The notes beneath the pieces were generated by a model, which worked only from the letters and a program-made list of their open reading frames with translations, was not told where the DNA came from and searched no databases. From BP-133 sp040756995 (lineage in GTDB: Bacteria > Actinomycetota > Acidimicrobiia > IMCC26256 > BP-133): a stretch of DNA of 64,000 bases. This document shows, piece after piece, positions 44,461-52,749 of this stretch. Position 1 is the first letter of the stretch. Each line of letters opens with the position of its first letter. The position numbers were made by a program, and so were the translations under genes. The stretch covers positions 26,590 through 90,589 of the forward strand of contig JBFLYK010000028.1 of NCBI GenBank assembly GCA_040756995.1. Reading direction: 5' to 3'.

Positions 44461-44492
44461 TCGTCAGAGAGCCGAAAGCCGGGTCGTCAGAG
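44461..44492. repeat. Direct repeat TCGTCAGAG in divergent promoter region
   Basis: TCGTCAGAG occurs at 44461-44469 and 44484-44492, starts 23 bp apart (about two helical turns), between the DUF1028 and binding-protein 2 genes. The 297-bp gap (44328-44624) holds no gene. The repeat could be the binding site of the PucR-type regulator encoded in the minus-strand operon. Confidence 0.35.
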
Positions 44493-44521
44493 TTGTCGGA
44501 GAAGGGAGCCAGGGGTTGTGC

Positions 44522-44577
44522 GGACGGTGCTCGCCGACGACCCGGTTTCGTTCAGCCGGACATATCCCGCACCGTCC
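44522..44577. repeat. 9-bp inverted repeat upstream of binding protein 2
   Basis: GGACGGTGC (44522-44530) and GCACCGTCC (44569-44577) are exact complements 38 bp apart, ending 47 bp before the gene at 44625. They may be paired regulator sites or an mRNA leader stem. Confidence 0.35.
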
Positions 44578-44624
44578 CGTGGTGCGCAGACTGACCCGGT
44601 CCGCTTCCGGCCTAGGAGGGACCC

Positions 44625-46187
44625 GTGTCGATCCGCAAACTTGTGGCTGTCGGTGTGGTGACGCTGCTCGGCAGCGCCTGCGGCGCCTCCGACGACGTCC
44701 GCCGGGAAGTGGCGGCCCGCAACGCCGCCGCGGCGGGCCGCGGCCAGGTCGCCGCTGGCGCCCTGGGTGACGGGCTCGGCGGCGCCCTCTCAGGCGACGC
44801 CCCCGGCTCCTCGACGGGCACCACCGCCGGCGATCTCAGTCCGGGTGGCTCCGGCGCCGCGGCGGCCGGCTCCTCGCTCTCCACCTCGGCCTCGGGGCCG
44901 GCGGCAGCCGGTCGCAGCGGCCCGGGCGCGGCGTCGGGTGGCGGCGGGGCCGCCGCAGGGGCGGGGGCCGGTCCGGGTGCCGACCCATCCGGCGGAACGG
45001 CGGGATCGGGCGGTGCCGGTACCGGCGCCGGCGGCGGAGCGGCGACACCCGCCCCCGCCCCCGCCGGCGGCAACGGCGGAGCAACCGACGTCGGTGTGAC
45101 GGCCGACACCATCAAGATCGGTGGGATCTTCTTCAACGGCAGCTGGCTCGACCGCTACGTGCAGGTGGCCGAGCAGGGTGCCCGGGCGTACTTCCGCTAC
45201 ATCAACGATCAGGGCGGCATCTACGGCCGCAAGATCAACTACATCTCCTGCGACACGGCCGCCACGGCCGACGGCACCCAGAGCTGTGGCCGCAAGCTCG
45301 GCGACGCCGACAAGGTCTTCGCCTTCGGCCCGTCGATGGACGTGTACTCCAACGTCCTCAACGAATACATCACCCAGCGGCAGATCCCGGCCGTCGGCTC
45401 CATGGCCTATTACCTCGAGGACCAGCGCAACCCCTACATCTTCCCGACCCAGCTCTCCAGCCAGGAGCTGGCCGCCCTGATCGGAACCTTCTCGGCTCAG
45501 AAGCTCGGGGTCAAGACGGTCGGCGTGCTCTGGATCAAGGACTTCATCGGCGCCGATTGCCTGGAGCAGGTGCGCAGGACCGGCCAGAAGCTCGGCTACC
45601 AGGTGGTCGTCGAAGCCAACAGCGGCACCACCGAAGACGACATGACGCCGCAGGTGATCAAGATGCGGACGGCCAGCCCGCCGCCCGACGCCGTGCTGTT
45701 CTGCACCGACGCTGTGAACCAGACGAAGTTCATGCAGGCCGCGGCGCGGCAGAACTGGGCGCCGCCCAAGGGTTGGGTCGCCGCCTACGCCGCCATCGAC
45801 GACGTCCCGAAGGCCATCGGGCCCACCGCCAAGGGCATGTGGACGCTCACGACCTACGACTACTACGGCAGCGACACGCCGGGCGTGCAGCTCTACCGGC
45901 GCATCACCAACTTCTACTACCCGTCGATGTTCCACCACTTCTTCAGCCAGGCCACCTATGCGGGGGCGGTCGCCCTTGTGGAAGCGATCAAGCAGGCGGG
46001 CCCGAACCTGACCCGGGCGAAGCTCCTCGAGGCCCTGCGGTCGATGCGGAACTTCGACTCCGGGATGGGCCTGACGTTCGACTTCGGCGACAAGGCCTCG
46101 GGGAAGGCCGCCAGCGGGCTCATGCTCCAGGCCGACGAGAACCTCCGGTACCGGGTCGCCACCGAGCGCTTCAAGCCGGTGTTGTAG
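44625..46187 (+). CDS. Liv-type substrate-binding lipoprotein 2 with long Gly/Ala linker
   Basis: A 520-residue binding lipoprotein. Lipobox TLLGSAC with Cys19, a low-complexity Gly/Ala/Ser linker of about 130 residues (20-150), then a type 1 periplasmic-binding domain beginning VTADTIKIGG and containing NDQGGIYGRKINYISCDT. GTG start with AGGAGGG a few bases upstream. Three bases separate it from livH. The domain is clearly related to binding protein 1, while the linker has different composition. Confidence 0.9.
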   Translation: MSIRKLVAVGVVTLLGSACGASDDVRREVAARNAAAAGRGQVAAGALGDGLGGALSGDAPGSSTGTTAGDLSPGGSGAAAAGSSLSTSASGPAAAGRSGPGAASGGGGAAAGAGAGPGADPSGGTAGSGGAGTGAGGGAATPAPAPAGGNGGATDVGVTADTIKIGGIFFNGSWLDRYVQVAEQGARAYFRYINDQGGIYGRKINYISCDTAATADGTQSCGRKLGDADKVFAFGPSMDVYSNVLNEYITQRQIPAVGSMAYYLEDQRNPYIFPTQLSSQELAALIGTFSAQKLGVKTVGVLWIKDFIGADCLEQVRRTGQKLGYQVVVEANSGTTEDDMTPQVIKMRTASPPPDAVLFCTDAVNQTKFMQAAARQNWAPPKGWVAAYAAIDDVPKAIGPTAKGMWTLTTYDYYGSDTPGVQLYRRITNFYYPSMFHHFFSQATYAGAVALVEAIKQAGPNLTRAKLLEALRSMRNFDSGMGLTFDFGDKASGKAASGLMLQADENLRYRVATERFKPVL

Positions 46188-46190
46188 ACC

Positions 46191-47072
46191 ATGACCCGCT
46201 TTCTCTCGCTGCTCATCGCCGGGATCACCTTCGGCGCCGTCTACGCCCTCGTGGCCCTCGGCGTGGTCGTCATCTACCGGGTAAGCCGCGTCGTCAACCT
46301 GGCCCACGGAGCGATGGGGGCGTTCGCCGCCTACGTCTTCCATTACGAGCTCGTCGGGCGCCTGGGCCTGCCGGTGACCGTGGCGTCGGTCGTCGCGCTC
46401 GCCGTCGGCGCCATGCTCGGCGTCGTGGTGCAGCGGGCCCTCATCGCCCCCGTCCGCCAGGACGGAGCGGTCACGACGCTGGTGATGACGATCGGTGTGC
46501 TGCTCGTCCTCACCGAACTCCCACTCCAGCTGTGGGATCCGCAGCCCGTGGTGATCGATTCGGTCTTCTCCGACCGGACCCTGGAATTCCTCTCGACCGG
46601 TGCCACCATCCACCAGATCGGGACGGTCCTCGTGGTGGTGCTGCTCGGGCTCGGGCTCGAGTGGCTCCTGACCCGCACCCGCTACGGAAAGGCGATCGAG
46701 TGCATCGCGCAGGACCCTGGTGGAGCCCGGATCATCGGCCTTCCGGTCACCGCCATCACCACCGCGACCTGGGCCCTGGGCGGTGCCACCGCCGCGCTGG
46801 CGGGACTGCTCTACATCCACCTGAACAGCCTGGACTCTTTCAGCCTTACCTTCGTGCTCATCTCGAGTCTGGTGGCCGCGGTCCTCGGCGGCTTCAACCA
46901 TCTGGGGCTGGCCGTGATCGGCAGCCTGGGGCTGGGCGTCGCCTTCTCGTTCGGGCAGGGCTACGTCGACACCGCCGGGGTGCCCGACGCGGTGGTGTTC
47001 GTCGCCCTGTTGGCCGTCCTGGCGCTGTTCCCCGGCCGCCAGGAATCGCTCGAAGCCCGACCGGAGTTCTGA
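46191..47072 (+). CDS. livH: LivH-type ABC permease (importer 2)
   Basis: A 293-residue permease with about eight helices. The start LLIAGITFGAVYALVALGVVVIYRVSRVVNLAHG and the cytoplasmic loop TRYGKAIECIAQDPGGARIIGLPV are LivH hallmarks. Its TGA overlaps the livM ATG by one base (TGATG). It forms the channel with LivM. Confidence 0.9.
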   Translation: MTRFLSLLIAGITFGAVYALVALGVVVIYRVSRVVNLAHGAMGAFAAYVFHYELVGRLGLPVTVASVVALAVGAMLGVVVQRALIAPVRQDGAVTTLVMTIGVLLVLTELPLQLWDPQPVVIDSVFSDRTLEFLSTGATIHQIGTVLVVVLLGLGLEWLLTRTRYGKAIECIAQDPGGARIIGLPVTAITTATWALGGATAALAGLLYIHLNSLDSFSLTFVLISSLVAAVLGGFNHLGLAVIGSLGLGVAFSFGQGYVDTAGVPDAVVFVALLAVLALFPGRQESLEARPEF

Positions 47073-48145
47073 TGGCCGCCCGACGCGCCGCGCTGTCCGC
47101 GGTCTTGGCCATCGCTGCGGTGGGATGGCCGTGGGTGCTCCCGGAGTCGACCCACTTCTACGGCGTGCTGTCGGTGGCCTACGCCCTGGTGGCGCTGTCT
47201 CTCACGGTGCTGTCCGGCTGGGCCGGTCAGATCTCGCTCTGCCAGGCGGCCTTTCTCGGGATCGGTGTTTTCCTATCCGCTCCGCTGCTCGATGCCGGGC
47301 TGCCGCTGCCACTGGTGCTGCTCATCGCCGGGGCCGCCGGCGCGGCGGTCAGCCTCGTCATCGGCCTTCCGTCGCTGCGGTTGCGGGGCGTCTACCTGGC
47401 CGTCGTCACCCTCGCCTTCGGCGCCGCGGCCGAAAAGTACTTCTTCCCCCTGCGCGGCTACGACGCCAAGCCCGTCGCACGGCCGACGATCCTCGGAATG
47501 TCCACCGCCAGCGAACGGAATCTCTACCTGGTGGCGGTGGCGGTGCTCGGCATCGCCCTGCTCGTGGCGGGCAACCTGCGGCGCTCGGACGTTGGACGGG
47601 CGCTCTTCGCCATCCGCGACTCCGAGGAAGCGGCCATGGCCATGGGCATCCGCATCGCCCGCTACAAGCTGGGGGCGTTCGCCTTCTCCGCCGCCCTCGC
47701 CACCGTCGCCGGCGTCCTCTACGCCGTGCTGTTCCTGTCGACCCCGTCGCCGGCGCAGTTCGGAGTGCTGCAGTCGCTGTTCCTCCTGGCCCTGCCGGTG
47801 ATCGGCGGTCTGGAGACGCTGGCCGGGCCCATCGTCGGGGGCATCATCATGGGCACGTCCCAGCCGGTGGTCGACGCCTTCGATCTGCGGCTGTTCCTCG
47901 TCTCCGGGCTGCTGCTGGTGTCGGTGACGCTCACCCGCCGCGACGGGCTGGTGGGTCTCGCCGTACGGCTCGGCCGTTCGGCGCGGGAGCAGCTGGCGCC
48001 GCAGACCGTCCCTTGCTACGGCTCGTTCCTCCCCGAAGAGCGGACCGCCGACGGAGACGGTCGCGCTGTGCCGCGGGTCAAGCTGCGGGCGCCGGCGCTT
48101 CCGGTCGGGTCGCGCCTGCGGCTGCGCTTGAGGGGTGCCCGGTGA
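47072..48145 (+). CDS. livM: LivM-type ABC permease (importer 2)
   Basis: A 357-residue permease with the LivM pattern: YALVALSLTVLSGWAGQISLCQAAFLG, then LRLRGVYLAVVTLAFG and the loop GRALFAIRDSEEAAMAMGI. An arginine-rich cytoplasmic tail follows the last helix. The GTG of livG overlaps its stop. Unlike importer 1, permease and ATPase are separate here. Confidence 0.9.
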   Translation: MAARRAALSAVLAIAAVGWPWVLPESTHFYGVLSVAYALVALSLTVLSGWAGQISLCQAAFLGIGVFLSAPLLDAGLPLPLVLLIAGAAGAAVSLVIGLPSLRLRGVYLAVVTLAFGAAAEKYFFPLRGYDAKPVARPTILGMSTASERNLYLVAVAVLGIALLVAGNLRRSDVGRALFAIRDSEEAAMAMGIRIARYKLGAFAFSAALATVAGVLYAVLFLSTPSPAQFGVLQSLFLLALPVIGGLETLAGPIVGGIIMGTSQPVVDAFDLRLFLVSGLLLVSVTLTRRDGLVGLAVRLGRSAREQLAPQTVPCYGSFLPEERTADGDGRAVPRVKLRAPALPVGSRLRLRLRGAR

Positions 48146-48969
48146 GCCTCTCGACCGTCGGCGTGACGAAGACGTTCGCCGGGCTCGTCGCCCTCGACGG
48201 CGTCAGCCTCGACGTCCTTCCGGGTGAGACCGTCGGCCTCATCGGCCCCAACGGCGCCGGCAAGACGACGTTCTTCAACTGCGTGACGGGCTTCCTCGCA
48301 CCCGACTCGGGGGCGATCAGCTTCGGCGGGACCGACCTCGGGCCGTTGTCGCCGCCGGCCCGGGCCCGCCTCGGGCTGGCCCGCACGTTCCAGCAGATCC
48401 GGCTCTTCGGTCACCTTTCGGTGCGGGAGAACCTGCTCCTCGGCCGGCACCGGCACTACGGCGTGGCCGCCTGGCAGGTGGCCATCGGGACTCCGGCCGC
48501 CCGCCGCGCCGAACGGGCGGCCCGCGCCCACGTCGAGGCGGTGGCGTCCTCCTGCGGGCTCGACGGACTGCTCGACGCCCGGGTGTCCGACCTGCCCTAC
48601 GGCACGCAGCGGATGGTCGAGGTCGCCCGGGCGCTGGCCATGGAACCCACCGTGCTCCTCCTCGACGAGCCGGGGGCGGGTATGGACGCCGCCGAGTCGG
48701 CCTACTTCGGCCGGCTGCTGACCCAGGTGCAGGAGGCCCACCGGGCCGAGGGCCGCGAACTCGGGCTGCTGCTGATCGAACATGACATCGCCCTGGTGGC
48801 TTCGGTCTGCGACCGGCTCTACGTCCTCGACTTCGGCCGGCTCATCGCCGCCGGCACGCCGGCCGAGGTGATGGCCGATCCCGCAGTGCGCCGGGCGTAT
48901 CTCGGTTCGGAGGCGTCTCCGCCCGCGATGTCGGCCGCCTGGACGGAAGGTGGGGGCCACCATGGTTGA
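48142..48969 (+). CDS. livG: LivG-type ABC ATPase (importer 2)
   Basis: A 275-residue ATPase with intact Walker A GPNGAGKTT, the LivG Q-loop segment ARTFQQIRLFGHLSV, signature LPYGTQRMVE, Walker B LLLDEPGAGMD and switch LLIEHDIALV. GTG start overlapping livM. Its stop lies 8 bp inside livF. Confidence 0.92.
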   Translation: MSLSTVGVTKTFAGLVALDGVSLDVLPGETVGLIGPNGAGKTTFFNCVTGFLAPDSGAISFGGTDLGPLSPPARARLGLARTFQQIRLFGHLSVRENLLLGRHRHYGVAAWQVAIGTPAARRAERAARAHVEAVASSCGLDGLLDARVSDLPYGTQRMVEVARALAMEPTVLLLDEPGAGMDAAESAYFGRLLTQVQEAHRAEGRELGLLLIEHDIALVASVCDRLYVLDFGRLIAAGTPAEVMADPAVRRAYLGSEASPPAMSAAWTEGGGHHG

Positions 48970-49690
48970 CGCGCCGCTGCTCGACGTCCGGCACCTCGAA
49001 GTGGCTTACGGCGCCGCGACCGCCGTCCGCAATGTCAGCCTGCAGGTCCACGATGGCCAGATCGTCGCCTTGCTCGGCGCCAACGGCGCCGGGAAGACGA
49101 CGACGCTGCGGGGCATCGCCGGTCTGGTCCGGCCCCGCGGCGGCGAAGTCCGCTTCGGCGGGCAGCGCATCACCGGCGCGCCGACGGCCCGGATCGTGCG
49201 GGCCGGCCTGGCCCATGTCCCGGAAGGCCGGCGGCTCGCCCCCGGCCTGACCGTGGAGGACAACCTGCGCCTCGGAGGCTGGGGCGCCCGGCGCGCTTCG
49301 GAGGACGAGCGCCTCGAACGGGTCTTCGGGTACTTCCCGCGGCTGGCCGAGCGCCGGCACCAGCTGGCCGGGTCGCTGTCGGGCGGCGAGCAACAGATGG
49401 CGGCCATCGGTCGGGCGCTGATGTCCGACCCCCGACTCGTGATGATCGACGAACTCAGCCTCGGTCTGTCGCCGGTGGCGGTGGACGACCTGCTCGAGCG
49501 ACTCGTGGAGCTGAACCGCGACGGGCTGTCGATCCTGCTGATCGAACAGTTCGTGCATCGGGCACTGGCGGTGGCCGACCGGGTCTCGGTCCTGGCCAAG
49601 GGACGGGTGGTCTTCTCCGGAACGCCGGTCGAGGCGGCCCGGACCCGGGCGGTGGAGAGTGCCTACCTGTTGGAGGAGCGCGTGTCATGA
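48962..49690 (+). CDS. livF: LivF-type ABC ATPase (importer 2)
   Basis: A 242-residue ATPase with intact Walker A GANGAGKTT, segment AHVPEGRRLAPGLTV, signature LSGGEQQM, Walker B VMIDELSLGLSP and the usual LLIEQFV switch. ATG 48962 was chosen; a GTG at 48950 is possible. It provides a normal comparison for the Arg-containing LivF of importer 1. Confidence 0.92.
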   Translation: MVDAPLLDVRHLEVAYGAATAVRNVSLQVHDGQIVALLGANGAGKTTTLRGIAGLVRPRGGEVRFGGQRITGAPTARIVRAGLAHVPEGRRLAPGLTVEDNLRLGGWGARRASEDERLERVFGYFPRLAERRHQLAGSLSGGEQQMAAIGRALMSDPRLVMIDELSLGLSPVAVDDLLERLVELNRDGLSILLIEQFVHRALAVADRVSVLAKGRVVFSGTPVEAARTRAVESAYLLEERVS

Positions 49691-51084
49691 GAATCCACTT
49701 GGCCTCCAGATACGTCGCCGCCGCGGCGCTGGCCGCCGGTTCGGTCGGCCTGGCCGTGGGTGTGCCCGTACCGGGCGCGGCGGCCGGGGCGGGTGCGGTA
49801 GCCGCCGACCTGCAGGTCCTGGAGTCGATCGGGGTCGCGGCCGTTGGCGGTGTGGTCAGCCGGCTGCCGGCCGAGAGCGCCGGCGGGGTCGTCTTCACCT
49901 CGACGGCCATCAATCTCGACAAGGCCCGGGGTACGGCGGCCGGCTTCACCGGCGGTGACCTCGTCGAGATCTTCATGGGCACGTCGTCGGCCAGCTACCG
50001 CAACCCCACGCTGGTCCGCTCGCAGTCTCCGCCCACCGCCGCCGAACAGGAGGAGGGGGCGGCCGAGGTGAGCGGTCTCGACGGGTCGACGGCCAGCTTC
50101 ACGACGAAGTCGACCGGAAAGCCGTCCTCCGTGGCCACGGCCGTGGTGCGCACCGTGGCCGGCGACGGGTTCGATGTCCACGGCGGACGGGCGTCGTCCA
50201 GCGGCGCCATGGCCGACGACGGGGCGGTCGTCACCGACGCCGTCGCCGACGCCGCCTCCATCGTGATCGGCGAGGTCGTGGCCTTCACCGGCGTGAAGAG
50301 CCGGGCGCTGGCCCGGGTGGCGCCGGACGGGACGCCGGAAGCGGCCGTCGAGACGACGGTGGCGGCCATCACCGTCAACGGAGTCGCGGCCCGGCTGACC
50401 GCCGACGGCCTGCAGCTCGCCGACCATCCGCCGTTGGGCGCCAAGGAACTGGCGGACTTCAACGCCGGCCTCGCCCAGCTGAAGGAGCGGGGCATCACGC
50501 TGGCCGGTGTGCCGGCCGAGGTGGTGGAGGAACCCGGTCGGGCGCGGGCGGTGGCGGCGGTGGCCCGGCTCCGCTACCAGGTGCCGGTCGTAGTTCCGAA
50601 CAGCATCGGCAACGACGAAGAGATGATCCTCGGTCAGGTGGTGGCGGAGTCGATCGCCAAGCGGCGACCGCCGGCCGGTCCCCTCCCGTCGCTGGACCTG
50701 CCCGCGCCGGACTCCACCGAAGGTCTGCCGTCGCCGCTCCCGGCGGCAACCGCGCCGATCGCCCCGCCGCCCCGGCTGGGTACGGTCGGTGTTCTTCCCG
50801 GCACGGTGAGGGCGGGGCGGCGTCCGCCGTCCGGAAGCGCCGCCGGCCGCGGTGCGGGCCCCAACGCCGCCGGCACCCGGAGCGTGGGAACGACCGCGCC
50901 GGCTTCCTCCGGTCCGGGGCCGTCCACTCCCACCGATTCCCCGGCCCTTGACCGGCTCGGTCTCGGGCCGGCCTCGGCGGCGACGCCGTCCGACCGGGTG
51001 CGCAGTGGCTACGGGTCGTTCATCCTCGCCGCCCTGGCCGGGGCCGCCCTCTTCCTCACCGGCCAGCGGACCAGGCTGACCTGA
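49687..51084 (+). CDS. Exported protein with C-terminal membrane helix
   Basis: A 465-residue exported protein, not recognised. It has a signal peptide (cleavage near residue 32, GAAAGAGA), a beta-rich domain of about 280 residues that includes many Val/Ala/Gly strands and no cysteine, a Pro/Gly/Ser-rich stretch (about 325-430) and a final helix (FILAALAGAALFL) with a short basic end. ATGA overlap with livF puts it in the importer 2 operon. By position it matches the secreted protein after importer 1. It may be a cell-wall-spanning accessory to uptake; that is inference. Confidence 0.75.
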   Translation: MRIHLASRYVAAAALAAGSVGLAVGVPVPGAAAGAGAVAADLQVLESIGVAAVGGVVSRLPAESAGGVVFTSTAINLDKARGTAAGFTGGDLVEIFMGTSSASYRNPTLVRSQSPPTAAEQEEGAAEVSGLDGSTASFTTKSTGKPSSVATAVVRTVAGDGFDVHGGRASSSGAMADDGAVVTDAVADAASIVIGEVVAFTGVKSRALARVAPDGTPEAAVETTVAAITVNGVAARLTADGLQLADHPPLGAKELADFNAGLAQLKERGITLAGVPAEVVEEPGRARAVAAVARLRYQVPVVVPNSIGNDEEMILGQVVAESIAKRRPPAGPLPSLDLPAPDSTEGLPSPLPAATAPIAPPPRLGTVGVLPGTVRAGRRPPSGSAAGRGAGPNAAGTRSVGTTAPASSGPGPSTPTDSPALDRLGLGPASAATPSDRVRSGYGSFILAALAGAALFLTGQRTRLT

Positions 51085-51146
51085 TGGCGGCCACCGGAAC
51101 GCCGCCGCCGACAAGTGTTGTGAGATCACGAGAGGAGAACCCGACC

Positions 51147-51518
51147 ATGAACGACCGGGTGACCGAGTACCTGCTGCGGCTCTGCGCCGGCGTCCTCACC
51201 CTGGCCGGTGTCGTCACCGTGCTGGTCGGCTACGTGCAACTGCGCGACGAGGCCGACATCGTGCTCCAGCTGCCCTACCTGATGAGCGCCGGGGTCGGCG
51301 GGCTCGTGCTGGTCGGCCTGGGCGCTCTGGCCCTCATCCAGTGCCAGATGCGGATCCAGACCCGGCGCTTCGGTGAGCTCACCGATCAGCTCGACGAGTG
51401 GAAGCAGGCCGCCCTGGCCGAGATCCGCTCGTTCCTCGAAGGATCGGAGATCGAAGTGGAGATCAGCGAGCCGACCACGACGGTGAAGATGGCAGCCAAG
51501 GCGGGCTCGGTCCGTTGA
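51147..51518 (+). CDS. Small two-helix membrane protein
   Basis: A 123-residue protein with two hydrophobic helices (about 10-30 and 43-65) followed by a charged cytoplasmic helix (LTDQLDEWKQAALAEIRSFL). ATG 51147 follows GAGAGGAG by nine bases; an upstream in-frame ATG at 51084 lacks such a site. It lies between the exported protein and the amidohydrolase and overlaps the latter by TTGA. Unknown function; possibly an anchor or adaptor for the exported protein. Confidence 0.7.
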   Translation: MNDRVTEYLLRLCAGVLTLAGVVTVLVGYVQLRDEADIVLQLPYLMSAGVGGLVLVGLGALALIQCQMRIQTRRFGELTDQLDEWKQAALAEIRSFLEGSEIEVEISEPTTTVKMAAKAGSVR

Positions 51519-52729
51519 CCCGGACGCTGTTCTCCAACGGTCTCGTCTTCGACGGCCGGGACGGGACGCCGGCCGAGGCCGACATCGTCGTCGAGGACGG
51601 CCGCATCCTCGACGTGGGCGTCGGGCTCGACGGCGACCAGATCATCGACGTGTCGGGACGGAGCGTCATCCCCGGGCTGTTCGACTGCCACACGCACGTC
51701 CTCCTCAGCCACGTCGACTTCTGGCGGCTCATCGAGACGCCGTTCTCCTACCGCTTCTACGAGGCGGCCCGGAACCTGGCCACCACGCTGGCGCTGGGCA
51801 TCACGAGCATCCGGGACGCCGGCGGGGCCGACCTCGGCGTGAAGCAGGCGGTGGTCGACGGGCTCATCCCCGGCCCCCGCATGCAGATCGCCATCAACAT
51901 GATCAGCCAGACCGGCGGCCACGCCGACGGATGGGTTGCCTCCGGTGGCTGCGTCCACACGCTGTTCCCTGTTCACCCGGGCAGCCCGCCGACCGTGGTC
52001 GACGGCCCCGAGGAAGTGCGCAAGGCCGTCCGGCAGCTGCTGCGGGCCGGCGCCGACGTCATCAAGGTCGCCACCTCGGGCGGCGTGCTGTCCTCCCGCG
52101 ACGACCCCCGCCACCCGCATTTCCGGGACGACGAGCTCGAAGTGCTGGTGGCCGAGGCCGCCGCCGCCGGCGCGGCAGTGATGGCCCACGCCCAGGCGAC
52201 GGACGGCATCAAGGCCGGTCTGCGAGCCGGCATCCGGTCGGTGGAGCACGGCATCTTCCTCGACGACGAGGGCATCGAGCTGCTCCTGCGCCGTGACGCC
52301 TTCCTCGTCCCGACCCTGGTTGCGCCGGTCAGCGTCGCCGAGGCCGTCGATCTCGGCGTGTCGCTCCCGGCCTCGGTCCGGGAGAAACTCGACTTCGTGC
52401 TCTCCGCCCATGAGGACAGCTTCCGGCGGGCGCTGGCCGCCGGCGTGAACATCGCCATGGGCAGCGACAGCGGCATCGTGCCCCACGGAACGAACCTGCG
52501 GGAGCTCGAGCTGATGGTGAAGTACGGGATGTCGCCGGCCGCCGCCTTCCGGGCCGCCACCAGCGATGCTGCCCGCCTGCTGGGAGTGAGCGACGACCGG
52601 GGCACGATCGAACCGGGGAAGCGGGCCGACCTCGTGGTGGTCAGCGGCGACCCGCTCGACTTCGCCACGCTCGAGGACCGGATCCAGGGTGTATATCTGG
52701 ACGGAAGGGCCGCCCTCCGAGCAGGGTAG
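51515..52729 (+). CDS. Amidohydrolase (imidazolonepropionase/prolidase-like group)
   Basis: A 404-residue metal-dependent amidohydrolase. Metal ligands are visible: the HxH of DCHTHVLL (His59, His61), the carbamylatable Lys in DVIKVATSGG, His in MAHAQA, His in SVEHGI and the catalytic Asp in MGSDSGIVPHG; the C-terminus GTIEPGKRADLVVVSGDPL is standard. It probably cleaves an amide or cyclic amide taken up by importer 2. The start is a TTG overlapping the previous stop (TTGA), which best fits the N-terminal beta strand. Confidence 0.9.
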   Translation: MTRTLFSNGLVFDGRDGTPAEADIVVEDGRILDVGVGLDGDQIIDVSGRSVIPGLFDCHTHVLLSHVDFWRLIETPFSYRFYEAARNLATTLALGITSIRDAGGADLGVKQAVVDGLIPGPRMQIAINMISQTGGHADGWVASGGCVHTLFPVHPGSPPTVVDGPEEVRKAVRQLLRAGADVIKVATSGGVLSSRDDPRHPHFRDDELEVLVAEAAAAGAAVMAHAQATDGIKAGLRAGIRSVEHGIFLDDEGIELLLRRDAFLVPTLVAPVSVAEAVDLGVSLPASVREKLDFVLSAHEDSFRRALAAGVNIAMGSDSGIVPHGTNLRELELMVKYGMSPAAAFRAATSDAARLLGVSDDRGTIEPGKRADLVVVSGDPLDFATLEDRIQGVYLDGRAALRAG

Positions 52730-52749
52730 GCACGGCTCGGGTAGAACCT

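Noticed and set aside
44790..46901. Minus-strand open frame of about 700 codons over binding protein 2 and livH
   Set aside because: Antisense to well-supported transporter genes; composition is that of a reverse-frame shadow in GC-rich DNA.
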